Shown here: positions 1 through 9,535 of the stretch, piece after piece
Position numbering within the stretch: the first letter of the stretch is position 1
Layout: each line of letters opens with the position of its first letter
NCBI RefSeq assembly: GCF_900167135.1
Contig: NZ_FUWZ01000006.1
Location: forward strand, 1 to 64,000
Direction: 5' to 3'
From: Chitinophaga eiseniae
GTDB taxonomy: Bacteria; Bacteroidota; Bacteroidia; Chitinophagales; Chitinophagaceae
DNA length: 64,000 bases
The notes under the pieces: generated by a model
What the model was told of the DNA's origin: nothing
The model's input: only the letters and a program-made list of their open reading frames with translations
The model's database searches: none
Position numbers and translations under genes: made by a program

Positions 1-329
1 TCCAATGTCATTCGCGTCCCTTTTTTTACTATTTCCCAATCTCTTGTTACTGTTTCTCCGGTAGCTACAACCTCCCACCGGCGGCGTTTTACATATAAAG
101 TAACCTTCTTTCTGCGGATAGGAAAATCCTGGACTGCAACGGGAGGAAGGAAGTCCTTGGCGTGAAGTTTTTTATGCTGATGCTCAGCGGGAACAATATT
201 CTTTTCTTCTAAATAAATACTAATCTCAGTCTCATTTTGAGAAGCATCAGTTATCTCAAAATAATATAAAATCCCTTCTGGGAGCAGGGCCTCAATCAGA
301 AGGCTAAAATTCTTATCCACGGCTATCAA
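1..329 (-). CDS. ISAon1-type transposase, N-terminal ORF (partial, runs off the window)
   Basis: The reverse strand is open from about 329 to the window edge (about 109 codons). It reads like the short upstream protein of ISAon1-group (ISL3-like) elements of Bacteroidota: an acidic start with FSLLIEALLPEGILYYFEIT, then LPPVAVQDFPIRRKKVTLYV and the basic KRRRWEV run. In those elements this protein precedes the catalytic DDE transposase, which would lie outside the window to the left. No ATG begins the frame; a TTG at 327-329 or a GTG at 318-320 are the options, so the start is uncertain. The downstream catalytic part is not visible, so it is unknown whether the element is intact. Confidence 0.7.
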   Translation of the reverse strand, partial: MIAVDKNFSLLIEALLPEGILYYFEITDASQNETEISIYLEEKNIVPAEHQHKKLHAKDFLPPVAVQDFPIRRKKVTLYVKRRRWEVVATGETVTRDWEIVKKGTRMTL

Positions 330-714
330 TCTTAATTGGACGCAAAAAAACTATTTTTTACGCTATCCCCCAACTTTTCAACTTGATCCTACAAATCGTA
401 CTTAATTAGAATTTGCATCTATTTTGCCTCTTTTTTGAAAATTTGTAAGCACAACAGGAAAATCTATTCTTTCCCAGATCTACCTCAGACTGACTCATAG
501 CATTCCAAATCTCATTGACAAGATAGTAGGTGAGCAAACTTACGCTGATCTATCGTGTCTGTCGCTCTGCCCGTAGCCTTGCAGTTCTAGAGCGATCGCT
601 TGTGGGGCCTCGCAAAAATCATCCAGTTTTACAATTTTGATAAGCAGATGATAAATATTTCGGTACAAAAAAACTGAAGAAAAATGAAACTGATTTATTA
701 TGTATATATTACTC
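330..714. other. AT-rich gap beside an insertion sequence; no gene seen
   Basis: About 385 bases lie between the insertion-sequence ORF and the next gene. The stretch is AT-rich and holds no convincing coding region; a 60-codon reverse reading frame at 540-722 has no recognisable features. The IS terminus probably lies within roughly 350-400, where CCCCAAC occurs, but no inverted-repeat partner can be matched inside this window. Confidence 0.4.
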
Positions 715-3453
715 TTAATCAACGATATGAAAGACTAAAAAAGCTTCTTCCTTTATGATTTTGAAATTCATTATCTCTTGAATTAATATAAGGCAGTTTG
801 CTTTTGCAATTTTCATTGCTTTGTTAGGTTCTTTTTTACTCATAGCTAATAACTCTGGATCTCCCTTAACTATTTTTTCGGCCTCAGCATCGTCAATAAA
901 CAAAATTTCCAATTGAAGCTGGCTTTCGATGAAAACGGGATTTGTCCTTTGAAGATAATTCATCCCGCTACCCATATCTATTATCACGACAGAATCAGTA
1001 AAACCTGTATCGCTTATGCCGACAATGGGAATATGTTCCTTGTATATTCCGAAATACGAATAAGGATAAATGTCATCTTCACCGTTCGAACTTCGATAGT
1101 TTCCGGAATTATAAAGGTCTACTGACCATTTGGAAAATGATCTTCGGCCGACAAAAGCTACCGGATTTTTGAAATTACTTTTCTTGATCGCTTGCTCTAG
1201 GGCATCTGTGATTTTACTCTGATCGCTTCCCCGTCTTTTAAAGACTGTTGTAACTACGGATGTGAAAACTTTTTCAATAAGGACATTTACATTAGCCGCC
1301 CAATTAATGTTATAGATTTTCCTGGTCAAGGGTTCGTTGACAAACATCATTTTCCCATTCTGAAGATGCATTCTCGGAGGGCCTACCTGAAGCAGTTCTT
1401 CTTCTGGGTTTTGAACTACGGCATCGTAGTGTTTAAATACAGTGTAGAGGTTTCTGCTTCTTTTCCATTGGGAGACCATCAACTGTTTGAATTCATCCAC
1501 TTTTTCGGGAGATACGGTTGCATTACTTAGTTGAAGGCTGTAATCCCATTTATCTAATATTTCTGCCTCTCGGAAGTATTCTAAGACACGTTGAGCGGCC
1601 ATTGTCAATTCAAAAGGTCGCTTTTCATTCATAATCTTGAAATGAATCTTCGAATGCTTTTCCAATGTTTCTAGGGTCGACTTTGCAAAGTGTTTGATGT
1701 TATCAAAATCCAGGTGTGGTTTAAGGCTTTCAAAAGTTCTGTTGGAGTTTAAGAGTATGGCAATGATGCCCAATGAAAGGACATCACTTTCAGTTGGAAG
1801 CCTATAGGATTTCCCATCTTCTATTTCTTCAAGTCCCCAGATATAGCGTTGCCAGTATAGGAAACTATAGCTAATAGGTTCAAGAATATCTGACTTTACA
1901 GCATTGACAAACTTAAATCGATCCGGTAGCAGTCTTAAAAAAGTTTCATGTTTATAGCTTGTGTAGTTCCCATGGTAATAAAAAGGAAACAAATATCTGC
2001 AAGCAATAGCGTAGCGTAGGTTTTCGACCCTAGTTCTGAGTGCTTGTAATTGTTTGTTTCCTATAATGGCAAATTCATCATTTACAGGAGCTTCTTCGGA
2101 TGCGAAGTCGCTGCTAGATTTGAAAGCCTCGTCTAATGAAATCCTTTCTGGTATTTGATCCAATTGGATCAGTACCTTCTCAATTGTTTTTGAGTCGTTC
2201 TCTTTTGCGGCCACTTCTAAAATTATAATGAAATCCTCCAGAATCCATTCGATCTGATTGTAAAAGGAGTATTTTTGTTCCTTTTGAGAAGAGAACCAGA
2301 TTGGATAAACTGCCATTTCCTTCAGATTCATACTGTAGGATTCAGCAATTTTTTCTATTGACCTGCTGTTCCACTTAATACTATAAAGTTTTTCCAATAT
2401 TGCCCCTGGTATTCCTGCAAAATAGGAGCGTAGTTCAGTTTTGTCAGATGACACTGCCGTGTTCCTTAATTCCCGCCAGGATGATTGTAACGTCCAATAT
2501 TGTTCCATTGTACTGATGTTGCCCTGAGTAATGATTGCTTTGGAATGCCATTCAACCATGTGCCAGGACAGATTTTGCAGAAGAAGTGTGACTGGTTTGC
2601 GACGAAAGACGTCCTGGAGTGACTTCAAGTATTGATCAAGTAAGATGGTTTCTCCACTGCCTATGAGATTATGTATTTCAGCGTATATCTCATTGCCTAT
2701 TTTGCTTAATTTTTTGGCCCCTTTGGAATCTTTAGATTCTCCTTCTTCGAGTAAGAGATAAGGTATGAGGCGGAGATAATCCTCGATTAGTAAACTGAAG
2801 TTTAAATAACGGAAGATGCGGGTGAAAACAATAAATCCAAATGTTATAAATATTACAAAAGTATACGCCATAATATTGAGTGATCGGATATAACGGAATT
2901 GGATCAAATCGCTCGATTCAGTAGTTGGTGTAACCAATTGAAGAATACCTAAAATGGAGATGCAAAAAAGCCCCCAATAAGTAAATAGAATAAAGTAGGT
3001 GTTTTTAAAAATGAATTCACTGATTGATATCCTTCTATTGATTAACTGTAAAATTGCCATAATGAATGCTGCAATGGCCACTACAGCACTTAGCGATCCG
3101 ATAAAAGCGGAAAATAATCCCGAGGACAGCGTTTTAGCGGAATCAAGTGGTATATCCAAAATTTCCAAATATGATGGCGCTAAAAATAACCCAAACAGAA
3201 AGAAAAGCCCCAGCGATAATAGGCAACTGACTGCTGCCAGAGGACCTTTAATGAATCTTTCTTTAAACCAAAATAAAAAATAAGAAAGGCGCTTTTTTAG
3301 AAACAGGTGCTTTTGTCTAATTTTTTCTTTAAGAGTAAGAAAACGCTGTGGTATTTCACCCCCTAAAGAAATGAATTCTTTAATTGTTTTTTCTAGTAAA
3401 GAATTGAAATGGTTGTATAGTCTATTGAATGTGGAGCTTTGTGAATGTTTCAT
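715..3453 (-). CDS. Large four-helix membrane protein of unknown function
   Basis: This 912-residue protein is not recognised. The N-terminal 70 residues are basic, followed by four likely membrane helices at about 72-93, 111-137, 152-174 and 192-212, and then some 700 residues of hydrophilic, probably cytoplasmic sequence rich in helix-forming residues. No signal peptide, nucleotide-binding motif or nuclease motif is evident. The ATG at 3453 is preferred; an upstream TTG at 3519 would add 22 residues. Base composition is clearly more AT-rich than the genes from 5.2 kb onward, and an insertion sequence lies just downstream, so horizontal acquisition is likely. The architecture of a membrane anchor plus a large cytoplasmic region would suit an accessory or defence function, but that is only inference. 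Confidence 0.8.
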   Translation of the reverse strand: MKHSQSSTFNRLYNHFNSLLEKTIKEFISLGGEIPQRFLTLKEKIRQKHLFLKKRLSYFLFWFKERFIKGPLAAVSCLLSLGLFFLFGLFLAPSYLEILDIPLDSAKTLSSGLFSAFIGSLSAVVAIAAFIMAILQLINRRISISEFIFKNTYFILFTYWGLFCISILGILQLVTPTTESSDLIQFRYIRSLNIMAYTFVIFITFGFIVFTRIFRYLNFSLLIEDYLRLIPYLLLEEGESKDSKGAKKLSKIGNEIYAEIHNLIGSGETILLDQYLKSLQDVFRRKPVTLLLQNLSWHMVEWHSKAIITQGNISTMEQYWTLQSSWRELRNTAVSSDKTELRSYFAGIPGAILEKLYSIKWNSRSIEKIAESYSMNLKEMAVYPIWFSSQKEQKYSFYNQIEWILEDFIIILEVAAKENDSKTIEKVLIQLDQIPERISLDEAFKSSSDFASEEAPVNDEFAIIGNKQLQALRTRVENLRYAIACRYLFPFYYHGNYTSYKHETFLRLLPDRFKFVNAVKSDILEPISYSFLYWQRYIWGLEEIEDGKSYRLPTESDVLSLGIIAILLNSNRTFESLKPHLDFDNIKHFAKSTLETLEKHSKIHFKIMNEKRPFELTMAAQRVLEYFREAEILDKWDYSLQLSNATVSPEKVDEFKQLMVSQWKRSRNLYTVFKHYDAVVQNPEEELLQVGPPRMHLQNGKMMFVNEPLTRKIYNINWAANVNVLIEKVFTSVVTTVFKRRGSDQSKITDALEQAIKKSNFKNPVAFVGRRSFSKWSVDLYNSGNYRSSNGEDDIYPYSYFGIYKEHIPIVGISDTGFTDSVVIIDMGSGMNYLQRTNPVFIESQLQLEILFIDDAEAEKIVKGDPELLAMSKKEPNKAMKIAKANCLILIQEIMNFKIIKEEAFLVFHIVD

Positions 3454-3792
3454 TTGTAGTCTTAGTAAGGTGTGATAGTTAGAGGTCTCTAAGATAGCTT
3501 TGAATAATCTTTGTGCCAACCGATCTGATTATCGTCTGGAATCAAATGAATCCAGCAGGTTGATGTGTTTTAATAAGTCTGAAATTTTCTCATATATTTC
3601 CGTTGAATGCCTACAAAGTCAAGATTCTGATCCTGGTTTTAGCCTGCCATCCGAGTTATACTATCCGCGCAGGAAGATCCGGCGGAGCAGTAAGTCCAAT
3701 GGCACTCTTAGCTGGATGATTTCCCGGTTTAGATTTTTTAAATAGCCTTATTGTGCTTGTTGCTGCTTTACAGGCAAGAGAGCGGGCGGTCA
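3454..3792. other. Gap without a convincing gene
   Basis: The 339 bases between two leftward genes show no coding region with recognisable content. Short open frames exist on both strands but lack any protein-like pattern. The segment presumably holds the promoter of the 912-residue protein. Confidence 0.4.
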
Positions 3793-5130
3793 TTAATTCA
3801 TGAGGCTCGTAAAAGGAATACTGAATTTTACGCCTCCTAAGTCTCTGGATTCTTTATCGAAGTTGAGATAATGTTTCCTTTGATAATATGGCTCGATATT
3901 AACTGTGGTATTGCCCTCCTTATCCTGCAGACCTATGATCAGGCCCACAGCGAAGGCATTACTCCAGGGTGTATTGTCCTCCGTTGACGACAGGAAGCTG
4001 GCCATAGTATATGAAAGATCCAGGCCAAGCTTTGATTTTTTCGATATTTTATGGAATACAATGAACTGCCCTCCGAAGTCAGGTCGTAACTTTGTTTTTA
4101 TGTCAGCGTTCTTTATCTGATAAACATCCTTACTATCATCAATAATGATCGCAGAATCCCGTAGGGGCTTAATTTTTTTCCATTCGCTGGTGGTAAATAT
4201 TTCAGAAAGTGTATGTTTGATGCCTATCTTAGCCCACAGGGAACCATAAAATTCCCAACCGTTGCTGAATATCCAATAACCGCTTCCAGATCCCTGGAGG
4301 GATGGATTGTATATGTTTTTCTCTATAGGCGATTTGTAACTAGCCGTATCACTGTCAGCAATCACATTCAAATTGTCAAAGGATAGAAAATTTACCGACC
4401 ATTTAGACCAAACCAGTAATTTACTTGTCCATACTTTTTTGGTGAGGGTCGTTTCATAATCAGCTACTTTCTCTATATAAGCTTTTTTCACAGTGGTTTC
4501 AGATTCGGCGATATCTTTGAAGTCGATAGAATCGACAGTAGTGGCGAGGGTTCTGAATTTTTGCTTGAAGTCGTCTGCCAGATTAGTGTATAGTTGTGCG
4601 TAAATCGTCGAATCTGGTTTTCGTACAGGAGCTGTACTCCCTTGTGGCTCGAAGCGGTATCCAGCGAAATGAAGGAGCGTGGCGCTTACCCCAAGGGTAG
4701 CCTTAAATCTGTTCTTAAAATCAAAAATCTTATTGCCGCTGGTGGATGCGCTGGCATCCACCTGAAATATGGATTTAAAAGGCCCTTTCAACGGGTCTTT
4801 TTGGTGAATTAACGCGTAAGGTGTCACAGCCACTATTTGTTCCGACTCATTGAAGTCTACGGCAGCATATTGGCCGACTGTAGTCTTACTCTTATCGCCG
4901 GTCAGCAAGGTAGAGAAATCATTCTGCAATTGCCGTCTGAAGGTGTATTCAGACACCAATCGGTGAATTGGCTTACCGTTTTTACCAATTGAGTTGTTAA
5001 TCCCCTTAATAAGGGAATCTTTCGTCTTAGACAAGATGGTATCGAATTCCAGCTTGGGCATTTTGATAATCTGTGCAGCGGCAGTTAGCTGTGTGCCTGC
5101 AGCCAGCAATAGAAACAGTACTTTTTTCAT
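3793..5130 (-). CDS. Secreted protein of unknown function, possible outer-membrane barrel
   Basis: The 445-residue product starts with a clear signal peptide (MKKVLFLLLAAGTQLTAAAQ), which fixes the start at 5130 rather than at a longer frame beginning at 5220. The C-terminal half contains alternating hydrophobic/polar segments such as LGLDLSYTMASF and FAVGLIIGLQ and ends VKFSIPFTSL, the kind of pattern found in outer-membrane beta-barrels. The middle holds a Lys/Thr/Glu-rich, possibly helical segment. No family is recognised. It is transcribed away from the hybrid regulator beginning at 5253, so the two share a 122-bp divergent promoter region. Confidence 0.75.
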   Translation of the reverse strand: MKKVLFLLLAAGTQLTAAAQIIKMPKLEFDTILSKTKDSLIKGINNSIGKNGKPIHRLVSEYTFRRQLQNDFSTLLTGDKSKTTVGQYAAVDFNESEQIVAVTPYALIHQKDPLKGPFKSIFQVDASASTSGNKIFDFKNRFKATLGVSATLLHFAGYRFEPQGSTAPVRKPDSTIYAQLYTNLADDFKQKFRTLATTVDSIDFKDIAESETTVKKAYIEKVADYETTLTKKVWTSKLLVWSKWSVNFLSFDNLNVIADSDTASYKSPIEKNIYNPSLQGSGSGYWIFSNGWEFYGSLWAKIGIKHTLSEIFTTSEWKKIKPLRDSAIIIDDSKDVYQIKNADIKTKLRPDFGGQFIVFHKISKKSKLGLDLSYTMASFLSSTEDNTPWSNAFAVGLIIGLQDKEGNTTVNIEPYYQRKHYLNFDKESRDLGGVKFSIPFTSLMN

Positions 5131-5252
5131 TTGATGGAGGTCGATTTTGGTTTGATAGGGAGATATTGAGGTTTGGTTATATATTGCAATATATTGATTG
5201 TTTTTTAAGTTAATATCCAAGGGAAAAGAATTCCTGGGACAAGATCAAGCCT

Positions 5253-8200
5253 ATGCACGCTGTGAGGACATGTTGTTTTATTTTATGGCTGACGATAATC
5301 GCCACCACCACCTTTGCCGTCGGTTATCCTGTCAGATACCTCGGTATCGAAGACGGATTATCCAATAATGCCGTTACCTCGGTATACCAGGACCACAAAG
5401 GTTTTATGTGGATCGGTACCTACGATGGGTTGAACCGGTACGACGGGTACAGGTTTAAAATCTACAGAAATAAAATAGGTGACAGCACCTCTCTTGCGGA
5501 CAATGGCATTTACACCATGGCGGACGATAGCCATCACCAGCTTTGGGTGGGCGGCCGGAGAGGAGTGAGCGTGTTTAATCCTGCCAGCGAAAAATTTTCT
5601 ATGCCGGTATACCGGCCGGTAAATAGCGGTACATGGCATAAAGTCAATGAAAATATACATATCATCAAGGCGGATGAAAACGGGCTTGTGCTGGTGGGCA
5701 CAGAAAAAAATGGTTTGCTGGTATTTGATAACAGCCTTTACAACGGCCGGCAGATGGCCATACATCAAAATGGTAAAACCATTACGGACTACGAAGTGAC
5801 TGGTATCAGGTTTACCGGGAAATCCGCCTGGATATTTGTGCAGGATATTGGCCTGTGCAGGTATGAAGCCGGTCAGCTGGCATTGACGGTTATTTCCGCC
5901 GAAATTCCAAGGGCCAACTGCCTTAATATCGATAAGGCCGGTAACCTGCTGCTGGGAACAGATACCGGCGTGTTCCGGTACATCACCGCCACCAACAAAT
6001 TTTCCAACAACGCTTTACCTGAAAACAGCAAGATCGTTCATTTGTATACCGACAGAGCAGGCGTCACCTGGTGCGCCTCCGATGGTAACGGTCTTTACCT
6101 GATAACCGGCGCTGATGTGCCGGCCCGTTCGTTTACTGGTCCGGGCAGCCGGGCGCAGTTAAGCAGCAATGCTGTATATTCCATTTATGAAGACCGCGAG
6201 GGCCGCAAATGGATAGGCACCTTGCGTGGCGGTATTAATATCGTAGAGCCCAGGCGTAACCCGTTTGAACTGAATGTGCTGAACCGCAGTCCCGACGCCA
6301 GGGCCATCGATAATTTTATTTTTTCCTTTTGTGAAGAAGATGAAAAAAATATCTGGATCGGCACCGATGGAGGAGGACTGAAACGCTGGAACAGAGAAAC
6401 CGGCGTCATTACTTCCTACCATCATGACGCGCATCAGCCACAAGGTATCAGCAGCAATTTTGTTACGTCCATTATTCATGATGTACACCGCGACTTATGG
6501 ATATCTACCTGGTTTGGCGGCGTAAACCGCTACCGCGCCGCCACGGGGAAGTTTGAACACTACACGTGTTTTAATCCGTATACCCGTACAGCGGAAAACA
6601 ATGTATGGCTGGTGTATGAGGACCGGCAACAACAACTCTGGGCCAGTACTACCAACAACGGCACGCTGTATCGTTTTGATCCCCGCGAAAACCGCTTCGG
6701 CCTTTTCGACAGCAGCCTGGTCAACATACAGTGCCTGGCGGAAGACCGTGATGGCGAACTATGGGGAGGGAGTTATACTGCGCTTATCCGGATAGATAAA
6801 GCGCACCTGCACCACCGGCGTTTCGATATCGGTTATACGGTGCGGTCTATCTACCACGATAAAAAAAATAATTTCTGGGTAGGCACCGACGGGGGCGGCT
6901 TGCTCCGCTTTAACCGGCAAACAGGCGCCTATACCAGGTACACGATGACCGAAGGACTACCGAGCAATTCTATCCTCCGGATGCTGGAAGACAACAGCGG
7001 CAACATCTGGATCAGTACCTTCAACGGGCTTTCAAAATTTGACCCGGTAAAGAACACATTTCGCAATTTCTCCGCATCCGACGGTTTACAAAGCAATCAG
7101 TTCGGCTTCAACGCAGCGCTGGCATTGCGCTCGGGCGAGTTCGCCTTTGGCGGTATCAAAGGCTTCAATATCTTTTATCCTGACAGTGTGAACGCCACCA
7201 CAGATATTCCGCCGGTATGGTTAACCGGTATCAGAATCAACCATACGCCGGTGACGGAACTGGACAGTTACGTATCCGGCAGAACACCGGAAGGCGAGGT
7301 GAAGGAAATGACCGTGCCCTACGACAAAGCCACCATCGCCTTCGATTTTGTGGCGCTGGAATATACCTTGCCTGATAAAATCAGCTACGCCTACAGGCTG
7401 CGGGGCTGGGATAACAACTGGAACTATGTAGGTCAAACCAGGACGGCCAACTATACCCACCTGCAGGAAGGACATTACACATTCGAAATAAAGGCCAGTA
7501 ATGCCGACGGGTTCTGGAGCCCGGAAATACGCACGGTCTCCCTGGTCGTATTGCCGCCCTGGTACCGCACCTGGTGGGCCTGGCTGCTGTATATCAGCAC
7601 CACGCTGGCGGCCATCTATCTGTATATCCGGTATAAAGCCCGTGAGGAGCGACTGAAATATGAAATCAAGCTGGCCTACCTCGAAAAGGAAAAAGAAAAA
7701 GAACTCAATGAAAAGAAACTGTCTTTCTTTACCAATATCTCCCATGAATTCCGGACACCGCTTACATTGATTATTAATCCGCTGAAAGAACTGCTGCATA
7801 AAAACGACCGGGACCTGGGGACCGTATACCGCAATGCAAGGCGCCTGCTTAGCCTGGTCGATCAGCTCCTGCTGTTCCGCAAGGCCGACCAGGGAGGCGA
7901 GCAGCTGAAGATTGCCCCTCTGGACATCGTAAGCCTTTGCCAGGAGGTGTATCTCTGCTTCTCCCAACAGGCAAAGATTAAAAATATTCAATATGACTTC
8001 AAGGCTGCCTCACCGGTGATAACGATATACGGAGACAGTGAGAAGCTTGAGATCGCCATTTTTAACCTGCTGTCCAACGCATTTAAATTTACCCCCGACA
8101 ATGGTACCATCATATTTGAGGTAGACGAGGAGGCGGACTCGGTGACCATCGTGATCAAAGACAGCGGCTGCGGTATCGACAGTGGCGCCGGCGACCGGAT

Positions 8201-9314
8201 CTTTGAAAAGTTCCGGCAGGCACAGGACCGCCAGGAATCACTACAGACGGGATTCGGAATCGGGCTCTATCTGGTAAAACACTTTATCGAAAAACATCAC
8301 GGAAACATCCGTTACGAAAGCAAGATTAAAGAAGGTACCGCCTTCCGGCTCTCCCTGAAAAAGGGAAGCGCTCATTTTGCCGGCACCCTGCTGCTGGAAA
8401 ACAGCAGGCATAAATCGGCCTTCCTGGAAGAGCTCAGCGCGGAAGTGAACCTGGAGCCCCGGGAAACTCCCGCCGTGGACGCAGATGTTCCTTCTACAAC
8501 CATCACAGAAAAGAAGTCCATCCTTTTGATCGATGATCATGCCGAAATCAGGCAGTACCTCCGGCAGCTGTTCAAAGACAAGTTCGTGGTATATGAAGCA
8601 GACAACGGCATCAATGGCTTTTCCGCAGTGGAACGTTACATGCCCGACCTCGTGATCAGCGACATCCAGATGGAGGGAATGGACGGGGTGGCATTATGCG
8701 TGAAGATCAAACAGACGGACACCATCAGTCATATTCCGGTGATCCTGCTAACCGGCACCTCCGCCGCAGATACCCGCCTCAGGGGCCTGGAAAGCGGCGC
8801 CGATGATTACATCACCAAGCCGTTCGACAACGACCTGCTGATGGCAAAGGTCAATAACATCATCAGGAACAGAAACCTGCTGCAGCAGTACTTTTTTGAC
8901 CGGATCACCCTCAAAAACACTAATATCCGGGTGCCGGCGGAATACCAGGACTTCCTGAAACGTTGCATCGAAATCATAGAAGACAACCTGGAAGACGAAA
9001 CCTTCTCCATTAAAAAGTTCACCCTGGAAATAGGCATGAGCCATTCCAGCCTGTACAAGAAAGTAAAATCCATCTCCGGGCAAACCATCAATTCCTTTAT
9101 CCGGTCTATCCGGCTCCGGAAAGCGGCAGTTCTCCTGCTCAGGGAAAACTACTCCATTACCCAGGCAGCCATGCAGGTAGGCATAGGAGATATTAAATAT
9201 TTTCGTGAACAGTTCGTGAAGTTGTTTGGAATGAATCCCTCCAGTTACGTCAAAAAATACCGGCACTCCTTTAACCGGGACTTTAATATCACAGAAGGCC
9301 AGGAGGAGGCATAA
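5253..9314 (+). CDS. Hybrid two-component system regulator (sensor kinase, receiver and AraC output in one protein)
   Basis: The 1353-residue protein has the full hybrid two-component layout of Bacteroidota carbohydrate sensors. A signal peptide is followed by repeated propeller blades (LWVGGRRG, KWIGTLRGG, IWIGTDGGG, FWVGTDGGG) to about residue 690. A Y_Y_Y domain spans about 690-755 and a membrane helix about 770-793. The kinase core has H831 in the motif NISHEFRTPLT and an ATP-binding domain with FGIGLYLVKHF. The receiver carries phospho-acceptor D1137 in ISDIQMEGMDG and a TKPF lysine. An AraC helix-turn-helix lies at about 1246-1343. The periplasmic propeller is expected to bind an oligosaccharide from the target glycan and the AraC domain to activate the adjacent susC operon. 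It lies directly upstream of that operon, in the same direction. Confidence 0.95.
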   Translation: MHAVRTCCFILWLTIIATTTFAVGYPVRYLGIEDGLSNNAVTSVYQDHKGFMWIGTYDGLNRYDGYRFKIYRNKIGDSTSLADNGIYTMADDSHHQLWVGGRRGVSVFNPASEKFSMPVYRPVNSGTWHKVNENIHIIKADENGLVLVGTEKNGLLVFDNSLYNGRQMAIHQNGKTITDYEVTGIRFTGKSAWIFVQDIGLCRYEAGQLALTVISAEIPRANCLNIDKAGNLLLGTDTGVFRYITATNKFSNNALPENSKIVHLYTDRAGVTWCASDGNGLYLITGADVPARSFTGPGSRAQLSSNAVYSIYEDREGRKWIGTLRGGINIVEPRRNPFELNVLNRSPDARAIDNFIFSFCEEDEKNIWIGTDGGGLKRWNRETGVITSYHHDAHQPQGISSNFVTSIIHDVHRDLWISTWFGGVNRYRAATGKFEHYTCFNPYTRTAENNVWLVYEDRQQQLWASTTNNGTLYRFDPRENRFGLFDSSLVNIQCLAEDRDGELWGGSYTALIRIDKAHLHHRRFDIGYTVRSIYHDKKNNFWVGTDGGGLLRFNRQTGAYTRYTMTEGLPSNSILRMLEDNSGNIWISTFNGLSKFDPVKNTFRNFSASDGLQSNQFGFNAALALRSGEFAFGGIKGFNIFYPDSVNATTDIPPVWLTGIRINHTPVTELDSYVSGRTPEGEVKEMTVPYDKATIAFDFVALEYTLPDKISYAYRLRGWDNNWNYVGQTRTANYTHLQEGHYTFEIKASNADGFWSPEIRTVSLVVLPPWYRTWWAWLLYISTTLAAIYLYIRYKAREERLKYEIKLAYLEKEKEKELNEKKLSFFTNISHEFRTPLTLIINPLKELLHKNDRDLGTVYRNARRLLSLVDQLLLFRKADQGGEQLKIAPLDIVSLCQEVYLCFSQQAKIKNIQYDFKAASPVITIYGDSEKLEIAIFNLLSNAFKFTPDNGTIIFEVDEEADSVTIVIKDSGCGIDSGAGDRIFEKFRQAQDRQESLQTGFGIGLYLVKHFIEKHHGNIRYESKIKEGTAFRLSLKKGSAHFAGTLLLENSRHKSAFLEELSAEVNLEPRETPAVDADVPSTTITEKKSILLIDDHAEIRQYLRQLFKDKFVVYEADNGINGFSAVERYMPDLVISDIQMEGMDGVALCVKIKQTDTISHIPVILLTGTSAADTRLRGLESGADDYITKPFDNDLLMAKVNNIIRNRNLLQQYFFDRITLKNTNIRVPAEYQDFLKRCIEIIEDNLEDETFSIKKFTLEIGMSHSSLYKKVKSISGQTINSFIRSIRLRKAAVLLLRENYSITQAAMQVGIGDIKYFREQFVKLFGMNPSSYVKKYRHSFNRDFNITEGQEEA

Positions 9315-9349
9315 TGGTCCTCTATTCGCCACCATATTGACTTTGAGCG

Positions 9350-9372
9350 CAGGGGGCAATATTTGCCCCCTG
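9350..9372 (+). terminator. Strong hairpin after the hybrid regulator gene
   Basis: CAGGGGGCAA and TTGCCCCCTG form a perfect 10-bp stem with a 3-nt loop, 35 bases after the regulator's stop codon. The sequence after it is AT-rich but lacks a clean T run, so termination is likely but not certain. It would separate regulator transcription from the regulated susC operon. Confidence 0.5.
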
Positions 9373-9386
9373 TGATAATTTACGAT

Positions 9387-9415
9387 TTTACCCCTCTTTT
9401 TAAATGATTTACCCC
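9387..9415. promoter_or_regulatory. Tandem TTTACCCC octamers: candidate binding site of the hybrid regulator
   Basis: The octamer TTTACCCC occurs exactly twice, at 9387-9394 and 9408-9415, 21 bp apart (two helical turns) and about 120 bp upstream of the susC start. AraC-family domains commonly bind directly repeated half-sites on one face of the helix, and the regulator encoded just upstream has such a domain. The assignment is inference from spacing and position. Confidence 0.45.
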
Positions 9416-9535
9416 CTCTGGCATCTGTGTACCTCATATTACATTGCGGTCATCATAAGGGGCTGGAAATGAAACAGTCCAATCAACCAAAATTGTTTCG
9501 CCGGCATTCCGATTCACTCATTTAAATGCTACGTT

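Noticed and set aside
540..722. 60-codon leftward reading frame containing GCGATCGC, the cyanobacterial HIP1 octamer
   Set aside because: One octamer in 64 kb is what chance gives, and the encoded peptide has no recognisable pattern.
3500..3745. 81-codon rightward frame between two leftward genes
   Set aside because: Its composition is not protein-like and it overlaps the 5' region of the membrane protein gene.
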